The notes under the pieces: generated by a model | Seen by the model: the letters and a program-made list of their open reading frames with translations, nothing else | What the model was told of the DNA's origin: nothing | Databases searched by the model: none | Made by a program: the position numbers and the translations under genes | Shown: positions 1-5,562 of the stretch, one piece after another | How positions within the stretch are numbered: position 1 is the stretch's first letter | Layout of the letters: each line of letters opens with the position of its first letter | NCBI GenBank assembly: GCA_025966255.1 | Contig: JAOPVG010000321.1 | Coordinates: 1 to 5,562 of the forward strand | Length of the DNA: 5,562 bases | Direction: 5' to 3' | Origin: Jatrophihabitans sp. | GTDB taxonomy: Bacteria; Actinomycetota; Actinomycetes; Mycobacteriales; Jatrophihabitantaceae

Positions 1-1043
1 TCGGCGGAGCGGACGGCGTCTCGGGTCTCCGCGCCGGCAACCCGGTGCGGGTGTCGGGGGTCGCGGTCGGCAAGGTGACCGACATCCAGCTCGTCGACGC
101 CGAGCACGCCAAGGTGACCTTCGACGCCAACGGCAATCAGCCGATCACCACGAACACCTGGGCCGTCGTCCGGTACGCGAACCTGCTCGGCCAACGCTAC
201 CTCGCCCTGACCCAGCCGAGCGGAAAGCCCGGCGCGACCCTGCCGGTCGGCGGCACGATCCCGCAGAAGCAGACGGCCCCGGCGCTGTCGCTCACCGACC
301 TGTTCAACGGCTTCCGGCCACTGTTCGCCGCGCTCACGCCGCAGCAGGTCAACGAACTGTCCCAAGACATCATCGACGTGCTGCAAGGGCAGACCGGCCG
401 CCTCGACGACCTGATCTCCAGCACCGCCGGACTTACGTCGAACCTGGCCCAGCGCGACCAGACCTTCGTACAGGTCGTCGACAGCCTGTCGCGTCTGCTC
501 ACCACGGTGTCCAAGCACGACAACCAGCTCGCGAACGTGGTGACGACACTGCACTCCCTCACCGCCCAGCTGCACGAAGAGGGGCCGGCGATCATCGACT
601 CCCTCAACGCCGTCGATCGACTGATCGGGTCGGTGGGTGGGCTGTTCGACAAGCTCGACAACCACAGCCTGCCGCAGGACATCTCCGATGCTGCCTCGCT
701 CACCGGCGTCCTCGCCACGCACACCGATCAGTTCGGCCGGTTGATCACCGGCTTCGAGTCGGCATTCGGGACGTTCGCGCGCGTGACGCAGTACGGCAAC
801 TGGATCAACATCTACGTCTGCAACGCCGCCGTGAAGACGTACGGCACGGTGGAGGTCACGGCCGCGCAGTTCGTGCAGTCCCTGACCGGGTTGCTGAGCG
901 GTCCGCTGGGTGGCCTGCTCGGTGGCATCACCGGCGGCATCCTCGGCTCGATCGACCTTGGGAAACTCGGCCTGAAGGTGCCCTTGGCGTTGCCCAACGG
1001 CCGGGTCGGCGGCTCGGCCCAGCACACGGCGGCCTGCTCATGA
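1..1043 (+). CDS. mceB: MCE family protein, MceB position (5' end cut off)
   Basis: Subunit of an Mce lipid-import complex, acting outside the cytoplasmic membrane as one of six MCE proteins in a tube. The reading frame is already open at the left edge (first full codon at base 3), and the first codons encode the middle of the MCE domain. The true start, N-terminal membrane anchor and first domain strand are therefore upstream; the GTG at 45 is internal. Within the 346 visible residues, the MCE signature GVAVGKV is at 19-25 and NLLGQRYLAL, closing the domain, at 60-69. A long helical region typical of the Mce4_CUP1-type C-terminal domain follows to about residue 250. The motif YGNWINIYVCN (bases 792-824) matches the conserved MceB 'YGSWFNFYLC' region and supports the MceB assignment, as does being three genes before the lipoprotein. 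After it comes a Gly/Leu-rich stretch, then a terminal Cys-Ser. Its TGA overlaps the next start by 4 bases. MCE family is certain; the B letter is very likely. Confidence 0.95.
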   Translation, partial: GGADGVSGLRAGNPVRVSGVAVGKVTDIQLVDAEHAKVTFDANGNQPITTNTWAVVRYANLLGQRYLALTQPSGKPGATLPVGGTIPQKQTAPALSLTDLFNGFRPLFAALTPQQVNELSQDIIDVLQGQTGRLDDLISSTAGLTSNLAQRDQTFVQVVDSLSRLLTTVSKHDNQLANVVTTLHSLTAQLHEEGPAIIDSLNAVDRLIGSVGGLFDKLDNHSLPQDISDAASLTGVLATHTDQFGRLITGFESAFGTFARVTQYGNWINIYVCNAAVKTYGTVEVTAAQFVQSLTGLLSGPLGGLLGGITGGILGSIDLGKLGLKVPLALPNGRVGGSAQHTAACS

Positions 1044-2068
1044 GGCGATTGCGGCTCAAGCCGATGCGTGACCGCAACCAGGTGTCGGTAGCCATCTGGG
1101 GCACCGTGCTGGCCGTGGCCGGCGTGCTGGTCGCGGTCAACCTCGACCGAATACCGGGCGTCAATCCCACCCACTCCTACTACGCCGACTTCGCGAACGC
1201 CGACGGGCTGAAGAGCGGCGACGACGTCCGCGTCGAGGGCATCAGCGTCGGCTCGGTCAACTCGGTCGCGGTGCAGCGCGACCACGTGCACGTCGGTTTC
1301 TCGGTGCAGTCCGACCTCGCTCTGGGCGCCGCCAGCCGGGCCAGCATCGAGGTGGCGACGGTGCTCGGCAACGTGTTCATGCAGGTCGAGTCCCATGGCC
1401 CCGGACCGCTCGCCGAGAACGACACGATCCCGGTCAGCCGCACCGTGGTTCCCTACTCGTTGCTCGGTGCGCTCGAGTCGTTCGGGCAGTTCTCGAAGAA
1501 GACGGACCTGCCGACGCTCCGCAAGTCCCTGAGCACGCTGGCGACGACGATCAGCGGTATCGCCCCGAACGACGTGAAGGCCGCGCTCAACGGCCTCTCC
1601 AGCCTGTCGACCACGCTGGCCGGCAAGCAACGGGAGATCAGCAGCATCCTCACCGCGGCCGACTCGATCGTGAAGACGCTCAACCAGAACTCCGGTGCGC
1701 TCGTCAGCCTGCTCGTCCAGGGCGATGAGTTCCTCCGCCTCATCCAGCAACGGCACGATGTGATCTCGCAGCTGCTCCGCGACACCGCCCGCCTCGGCAA
1801 GTCACTCACTCAGCTGATGCAGCGCAACGGCAAGCAGTTGACCACGCTGCTCGCCAACCTCGATGCCGTCACCGGCGTGCTGGCCAAGGAGAAGGCGCAC
1901 CTGCAGGCGGCGATCGTCAACCTCGGCCAGTTCTCGATCAACTTCACGAACGTGGGCGGCTCCGGGCCGTGGCTCGACCTCCTCACGCCCACAACAGTGG
2001 TGCCGGACAACCAGATCGTCGGGTGCGGGAAGAACCCGGCCGCGCAGAAGAAACCGTGCAACCCATGA
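1040..2068 (+). CDS. mceC: MCE family protein, MceC position
   Basis: Complete 342-residue MCE protein, predicted to be anchored in the membrane by one N-terminal helix and to form one strand of the Mce lipid-transfer tube. The ATG at 1040 overlaps the preceding TGA by 4 bases. Only a weak purine-rich site (GGCGG at 1028-1032) precedes it, so coupled re-initiation is likely; a second in-frame ATG at 1064 is less likely. A basic N-terminus (MRRLRLKPMRDR) precedes a hydrophobic helix at about 16-34. The MCE domain spans about 45-118, with DDVRVEGISVGSV at 61-73 and VLGNVFMQVE at 108-117. A long, mostly helical region runs from about 140 to 315, rich in Leu, Ser, Thr and Gln. The only two cysteines, C329 and C340, lie in the short C-terminal tail. 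Mycobacterial MceC is roughly 500 residues because of a proline-rich tail that is absent here. The position letter is inferred from gene order. Confidence 0.96.
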   Translation: MRRLRLKPMRDRNQVSVAIWGTVLAVAGVLVAVNLDRIPGVNPTHSYYADFANADGLKSGDDVRVEGISVGSVNSVAVQRDHVHVGFSVQSDLALGAASRASIEVATVLGNVFMQVESHGPGPLAENDTIPVSRTVVPYSLLGALESFGQFSKKTDLPTLRKSLSTLATTISGIAPNDVKAALNGLSSLSTTLAGKQREISSILTAADSIVKTLNQNSGALVSLLVQGDEFLRLIQQRHDVISQLLRDTARLGKSLTQLMQRNGKQLTTLLANLDAVTGVLAKEKAHLQAAIVNLGQFSINFTNVGGSGPWLDLLTPTTVVPDNQIVGCGKNPAAQKKPCNP

Positions 2069-3279
2069 GGCGCGTCCGGCAGCGCGTCAACCGGCGCAGT
2101 CTGCTCGTCGTCGCGCTGGGTACAGCCATCGCGGTCGCCGTGGCGAGCACCTTGGTCGTCGTGTTCTCCGGCGGCGACACGTACCGGTTCACCGCGCGGT
2201 TCAGCGCCACCCCCGGTCTATACGCCGACAACAGCGTTGACGTGCTAGGTGTGCCGAAGGGGCACATCGTCTCGGTGAAGCCCAGCGATTCCTACGTCGA
2301 GGTCGTCATCGAGCTGCCGACGAGTGTCAAGATCCCGGCCCGCGCCAAGGCCGTACTGATGGCCCCCAACCCGGTGAGCGACCGGTTCGTCGAACTCACC
2401 CCGCCCTACCTGAACGGGCCGACGATCCGCGACGGCGGCGTGATCGACCTCAAGAACACAGTCGTGCCGCTGGAGCTCGACTCGATCTACAGCAGCGTCG
2501 ACGACCTGTCGAAGATGCTCGGCCCGGACGGGGCGAACAAGGGCGGCGCGCTGTCGTCGGTGCTGCATTCGTTCGCGCAACTGGCGAACGGTCGCGGCAC
2601 CGATCTGCACCAGGCCATCGAGAAGATCTCGGCCGCACTACCCGCCCTCACGGCGCACCCGGACGAGCTGAAGAACCTCGTCACCGGCCTCGACACGCTG
2701 ACCAGCAAGCTCGCCGCTCACGACACGACCATCAACGACCTGTACGACGATCTCGCCACCGCCACCGGTCAGCTCGCCGACGAGCGGCAGACGATCTCGG
2801 CCGCGATCTCCAACCTGCAGCTGGGCCTGGCGCAGGTCGCGTCGTTCATCAAGAACAATGCCGATCACCTGGGCAGGTCGGTGAAGAATCTGAACACGAC
2901 GATCGGTGCGGTGATGAGTGAGCAGAAGGCGCTCATCCAGACGTTCGACACCGCCCCGCTCGGCTTCCAGAATTTCAACCGGGCCATCGACCCGAACTCC
3001 CCGTGCCTGAGCGCCACCGGAGCGCCGAACAACTGCACCGCCCTGTGGGCCCGGCTCGACGTTCCGGCGGATGTCTGGACGTTCGTCAAGAAGTACTGCG
3101 GCGACAACATCCTCTACTCAATACTGCCGATCCTGGCGCAGAACGCGCGGCTCGGTCAGGCGACCGCGACCCACACCGCCTGCGGTGCCCTGATCGGCCT
3201 GGTCGCCCAGCGCGCTGGCCCGCCCGGCTCCCCGAAGACACCGGACCTCGATCTGTCGCACAGCCTGGGGTCGAGATGA
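2065..3279 (+). CDS. mceD: MCE family protein, MceD position
   Basis: Complete 404-residue MCE protein, predicted subunit of the Mce lipid-import tube. The frame stays open upstream to an ATG at 1969, but the first 32 codons from there lie inside mceC and look unlike any MCE N-terminus. The ATG at 2065 makes a 4-base overlap with the mceC stop and gives a typical start: basic MRRVRQRVNRR, then a membrane helix at about 12-34. No clear ribosome binding site precedes it, which fits coupled translation. The MCE domain spans about 40-114: GLYADNSVDVLGVPKGHI at 51-68, where K65 is unusual, and DRFVELTPPY at 106-115, a typical MceD-like strand. A helical region follows from about 136 to 292, then a C-terminal part with four cysteines (314, 324, 345, 373) and hydrophobic stretches at about 349-358 and 372-381. 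It is shorter than the mycobacterial MceD of roughly 500 residues and has no proline-rich extension. Confidence 0.95.
   Translation: MRRVRQRVNRRSLLVVALGTAIAVAVASTLVVVFSGGDTYRFTARFSATPGLYADNSVDVLGVPKGHIVSVKPSDSYVEVVIELPTSVKIPARAKAVLMAPNPVSDRFVELTPPYLNGPTIRDGGVIDLKNTVVPLELDSIYSSVDDLSKMLGPDGANKGGALSSVLHSFAQLANGRGTDLHQAIEKISAALPALTAHPDELKNLVTGLDTLTSKLAAHDTTINDLYDDLATATGQLADERQTISAAISNLQLGLAQVASFIKNNADHLGRSVKNLNTTIGAVMSEQKALIQTFDTAPLGFQNFNRAIDPNSPCLSATGAPNNCTALWARLDVPADVWTFVKKYCGDNILYSILPILAQNARLGQATATHTACGALIGLVAQRAGPPGSPKTPDLDLSHSLGSR
3267..3270 (+). promoter_or_regulatory. Candidate ribosome binding site of mceE
   Basis: GGGG lies 5 bases before the ATG at 3276, inside the last codons of mceD. 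It is a short but plausibly spaced Shine-Dalgarno-like site. It supports choosing 3276 over the upstream in-frame extension and could help ribosomes re-initiate after the overlapping mceD stop. Confidence 0.45.
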
Positions 3280-3350
3280 CCACGCGCGGACGCGGTCGCC
3301 TCGCCGCCTTGGTCGTCGGAGTCAGCGCGGCCGCGCTGCTGGCCGGGTGC
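3276..3350 (+). other. Type II (lipoprotein) signal peptide and lipobox of MceE
   Basis: The first 25 codons of mceE encode a basic n-region (Arg at 4, 6 and 8), an Ala/Val/Leu h-region and the lipobox L21-L22-A23-G24-C25, with the lipidated cysteine codon TGC at 3348-3350. By the known lipoprotein pathway, Lgt would attach diacylglycerol to C25 and LspA would cleave before it. This follows from the motif and has not been shown experimentally. Confidence 0.93.
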
Positions 3351-4367
3351 AGCGTCGGGCTCGAGGATCTGCCCGCGCCGGCCGGCACGCACGGCGCGAC
3401 CTATCGGCTGACGGCCGAGTTCGGTGACGTGCAGAACCTGGCGCTCGGCGCGAAGCTCAAGGTGGGCGGCGTCGTCATCGGCGAGGTCACCTCGATCACG
3501 ACGCACGACTACCGCGCCTATGTCGGTCTGGACGTGGAGAAGAAGTTCCCGCTCGGCCAGGATGCGACGTTCCAGATCCGGTTCACCACGCCGCTGGGCG
3601 AGGACTTCGTGTCGGTGCTCTCGAGCGGGCATCCCAGCCGGGGCGTGCTGCGTGACGGAGCCAAGGTGCCGCTGCGGGACACCAGCAATGCGCCCAGCAT
3701 CGAGGACACCTTCGCGGCCCTGTCGATGCTGCTCAACGGTGGCGGGCTGAGCAAGTTGCAGACGATCGCCAGCGAGCTCGACCGGGCGTTCAAAGGCCGC
3801 ACCGGTGATGCCCGCGACCTGTTGATCCAGTTGGACAAGGTCATCTCGAACCTGGACGCGCACAAGGGCGACATCGACCGCACACTCGACGGACTCGCCG
3901 CGATGGCGACGTCGCTGAACAAGGGCACCGGTGTCGTCGAGCAGGCGCTGGACCTCTTCCCGCCGACCCTGCAGACCCTGGCCGACGACACCGTCCGCGT
4001 CCGCCAGCTCCTCACCCGGGTCGCGAAGCTCGGCACGACCGTCGATGGCCTCCTGCGCCGCAGTCAGACGGCCCTGCTCACCGACTTCGACAACCTGCGC
4101 CCGACGCTGGACGCACTGCGGGCGCGGCAGAACGAGCTCGTCCCGACCTTCGACTCGCTCATCAAGCTCGGCCAGTCGATCGCGCGCGCAGCACCGGGCG
4201 ACTACGTCAACATCTCCGGAACCATCCAGTTCCTGCTCAACGCGCCGGCCGCCCACCCACGCGCGGGTGGCGTCGTCCGCAATGAGCCGACCGGGTCGAA
4301 CGCGGTGCGCGGTACCGCCCGGCCCAACGACGCGGTCACCCAGCTGCTCATCGGGGGGTTGCGGTGA
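3276..4367 (+). CDS. mceE: MCE family lipoprotein, MceE position
   Basis: Complete 363-residue lipoprotein subunit of the Mce complex, the counterpart of LprK-type MceE proteins. It is predicted to be exported, lipidated and anchored in the outer leaflet of the cytoplasmic membrane. The frame is open upstream to 3003, but that part lies inside mceD. The ATG at 3276 overlaps the mceD stop by 4 bases, has GGGG 5 bases upstream, and begins a textbook lipoprotein signal peptide: basic MTTRGRGR, hydrophobic 9-20, and lipobox LLAGC at 21-25. C25 is the only cysteine in the protein. The mature N-terminus has the Pro-rich linker DLPAPAG that is common in MceE. The MCE domain spans about 43-117, with LKVGGVVIGEV at 61-71 and PLGEDFVSVL at 106-115. 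Helical, Leu-rich sequence follows to about 325, then a short polar tail. The lipobox identifies the E position and fixes the letters of the neighbours. Confidence 0.97.
   Translation: MTTRGRGRLAALVVGVSAAALLAGCSVGLEDLPAPAGTHGATYRLTAEFGDVQNLALGAKLKVGGVVIGEVTSITTHDYRAYVGLDVEKKFPLGQDATFQIRFTTPLGEDFVSVLSSGHPSRGVLRDGAKVPLRDTSNAPSIEDTFAALSMLLNGGGLSKLQTIASELDRAFKGRTGDARDLLIQLDKVISNLDAHKGDIDRTLDGLAAMATSLNKGTGVVEQALDLFPPTLQTLADDTVRVRQLLTRVAKLGTTVDGLLRRSQTALLTDFDNLRPTLDALRARQNELVPTFDSLIKLGQSIARAAPGDYVNISGTIQFLLNAPAAHPRAGGVVRNEPTGSNAVRGTARPNDAVTQLLIGGLR
4353..4358 (+). promoter_or_regulatory. Candidate ribosome binding site of mceF
   Basis: A run of six G lies 5 bases before the GTG at 4364, inside the end of mceE (codons for Ile-Gly-Gly-Leu-Arg). 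The spacing to GTG 4364 is suitable, whereas the in-frame ATG at 4376 would be 17 bases away. This decides the start in favour of GTG. A G-run is not a perfect anti-Shine-Dalgarno match, so the confidence is moderate. Confidence 0.5.
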
Positions 4368-5562
4368 AGCGGCGGATGGTGATCGCGCAGCTGACGGTGT
4401 TCGCGGTGCTGTCGGTGCTGATCCTCACCTACACCGTCTTCGGCCTGCTGAAGGTGCGCCTGACCGATCAGCCCTTCACGGTGAAGGTCCAGCTGAAGAA
4501 CGCAGGCGGCATCTTCGAGGGCGCCGAGGTGTCCTACCGCGGTGTCAAGGTCGGTGAGGTGAGGTCGGTCGACCTGCACACCAATGGTGTCACCGCGACG
4601 CTGTCCATCGGTCACGACACGAACATCCCCAGCAATGCGATCGCCCACGTGTACGACCTGTCCGCCGTCGGAGAGCAGTACGTCGACCTGACGCCCGTCC
4701 GTCCCGGCCCGCCGTACTTGCACGGCGGCAGCGAGATCCCGGAGTCCCGCACCACCACGCCACTGGAGACCGCGACCGTTCTCTACGACCTCGAGCGCTT
4801 CGTCGACAGCATCAATCCCCGCGATCTGCAGATCATCGGGACGGAGGGTGCCGCCGCCCTTCAGGGCACCGGGCCGAAGCTGCGCTCGATCCTGGCCGAC
4901 ACCACGGAGATCGTCGACCAGCTCTCGTCCAGCGAGGACGCCATGCTGCACCTGCTGCACAACTCGGCGGTGTTGCTGCACGGGGCGGCGGCGCATTCGG
5001 GCGCGTTCGACCGGTTCGCGTCGTCGCTGCAAGCGCTGTCCGGGACGCTGGCGAGGTCGACGCCGACGCTCACCAGCCTCTTCCAGCAGGCCGAGCCGAC
5101 GACGCGGCTCATCAACTCGCTGATCGCCGACAACGGGTCGGCGATCACCGTGCTGCTGGGAAACCTGGCCACCCTCAGCGACATCCAGTCGGCCCGTGTT
5201 CCCGGCCTGCGCTCGCTGCTCGTGGCCGTTCCGGAGTTCGGCCGGCTGGCGCCGACGATCGTGCACGACGGGACGCTGCTCGGCGCGGCGGACATCAACC
5301 AGAGTCAACAGCTGTGCAACACCGGCCTGCCGCTGACCAACCCTTTGGCCGCGAGGCCGAGCACGCTTTACGGCGTCCAGTGCGGCACCGGCATCGTCCG
5401 CGGCGCCGCGAACGCCCCGCGCCCGTCGTCGGGCACCTCGGCGAACTCGCAGCGCGCGCAGGTCCTGGGGCCGTCGGCTCGCACAGTGCCCGGCGGGGGC
5501 CAGGTCGGCAGCTACGACGCGCCGAGTGGGCTCACGTCGACGAGCGACGGCGCGCTGCTGCG
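4364..5562 (+). CDS. mceF: MCE family protein, MceF position (3' end cut off)
   Basis: Last MCE subunit of the set, a predicted membrane-anchored component of the lipid-import tube. The frame has no stop from 4364 to the window edge, giving 399 full codons, so the gene continues beyond it. The GTG at 4364 overlaps the mceE stop by 4 bases and has a G6 run (4353-4358) 5 bases upstream; an in-frame ATG at 4376 is a less likely start. The basic VKRRM precedes a membrane helix at about 6-29. The MCE domain spans about 36-112, with VSYRGVKVGEV at 56-66 and SAVGEQYVDL at 100-109, both very typical of MceF. A helical region follows from about 133 to 300, with Leu/Ser/Thr-rich repeating helices. C318 and C340 are the only cysteines. 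From about 350 the chain is Ser/Gly/Ala/Pro-rich and probably disordered. YDAPSG at 384-389, with DG at 395-396, resembles the YDPATG...DG motif near Mce C-termini, so the stop is probably close. Confidence 0.95.
   Translation, partial: MKRRMVIAQLTVFAVLSVLILTYTVFGLLKVRLTDQPFTVKVQLKNAGGIFEGAEVSYRGVKVGEVRSVDLHTNGVTATLSIGHDTNIPSNAIAHVYDLSAVGEQYVDLTPVRPGPPYLHGGSEIPESRTTTPLETATVLYDLERFVDSINPRDLQIIGTEGAAALQGTGPKLRSILADTTEIVDQLSSSEDAMLHLLHNSAVLLHGAAAHSGAFDRFASSLQALSGTLARSTPTLTSLFQQAEPTTRLINSLIADNGSAITVLLGNLATLSDIQSARVPGLRSLLVAVPEFGRLAPTIVHDGTLLGAADINQSQQLCNTGLPLTNPLAARPSTLYGVQCGTGIVRGAANAPRPSSGTSANSQRAQVLGPSARTVPGGGQVGSYDAPSGLTSTSDGALL

Noticed and set aside
45..47. GTG at 45 as the true start of the first gene
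   Set aside because: The frame is open to the left edge, and the codons before it (GLRAGNP) are a normal part of the MCE domain, so this GTG is an internal valine.
812..1756. Long open frame on the - strand (314 codons) opposite mceB/mceC
   Set aside because: It lies opposite two clear MCE genes, and its translation is Arg/Asp/Val/Gly/His-rich with no recognisable domain. This is the usual shadow of G/C-ending codons in GC-rich DNA.
1969..2064. Upstream in-frame extension of mceD starting at ATG 1969
   Set aside because: It lies inside the 3' end of mceC, encodes an uncharacteristic Pro/His/Arg/Glu-rich stretch, and would bury the basic-plus-hydrophobic N-terminus that starts at 2065.
3003..3275. 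Upstream in-frame extension of mceE from 3003
   Set aside because: It overlaps mceD completely and would place 91 Arg-rich residues before a textbook lipoprotein signal peptide. The ATG at 3276 is clearly the start.
3156..4256. Long open frame on the - strand (366 codons) opposite mceD/mceE
   Set aside because: It is fully antisense to a well-supported lipoprotein gene, with low-complexity Arg/Glu/Gln/Val composition and no motif. It is treated as an antisense artefact.
4253..4270. Inverted repeat CCACCC / GGGTGG with a 6-base loop, considered as a terminator or attenuator
   Set aside because: The stem is only 6 bp, has no following T-run, and lies about 100 bases inside mceE. It is expected by chance in GC-rich coding sequence.
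3931..4557. Open frame on the + strand (208 codons) spanning the mceE/mceF junction
   Set aside because: It is in another frame from both real genes and its translation is almost entirely Ser/Arg/Pro/Thr, typical of frame-shifted GC-rich coding DNA.
4202..5308. Long open frame on the - strand (368 codons) opposite mceE/mceF
   Set aside because: The + strand frame from GTG 4364 encodes a clear MceF with a membrane helix and MCE domain. The antisense translation is Arg/Gln/Asp/Val-rich without motifs.

Overview
The window is entirely protein-coding. All genes lie on the + strand and form one uninterrupted stretch of an mce (mammalian cell entry) operon from a GC-rich actinobacterium. The evidence is the high G+C with G/C-ending codons, five consecutive MCE-domain proteins in the order typical of actinobacterial mce loci, and a lipoprotein in the fifth (MceE) position. 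MceC and MceD are compact and lack the long proline-rich tails of mycobacterial homologues. This points to a non-mycobacterial actinomycete (for example a pseudonocardial, nocardioid or frankial lineage), but the genus cannot be read from this sequence.

Layout: mceB (5' end cut off by the window start, ends 1043), mceC (1040-2068), mceD (2065-3279), mceE, the lipoprotein (3276-4367), and mceF (4364 to the right edge, 3' end cut off). Each of the four junctions is a 4-base stop/start overlap (ATGA three times, GTGA once). The genes are therefore almost certainly co-transcribed and translationally coupled. There is no intergenic DNA, RNA gene, mobile element, CRISPR array, promoter or convincing terminator in the window.

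How the genes work together: from what is known of Mce systems, one copy each of MceA-F assembles into a heterohexamer. Its MCE domains form a ring and its C-terminal helical regions form a long hydrophobic tube across the periplasm-like space. The tube passes lipids or sterols to a YrbEA/YrbEB permease driven by an MCE-associated ATPase (Mkl/MceG). The yrbEA, yrbEB and mceA genes are expected just upstream of this window, and Mce-associated (mas/mam) genes may follow mceF. The substrate (sterol, fatty acid, mycolate or other lipid) cannot be told from these genes.

This is a known kind of system and I found no undescribed one. The points most worth a second look are the exact series of 4-base overlaps, the even-numbered clustering of cysteines near the C-termini, a lysine in the core MCE signature of MceD, and a Gly/Leu-rich segment near the end of MceB.
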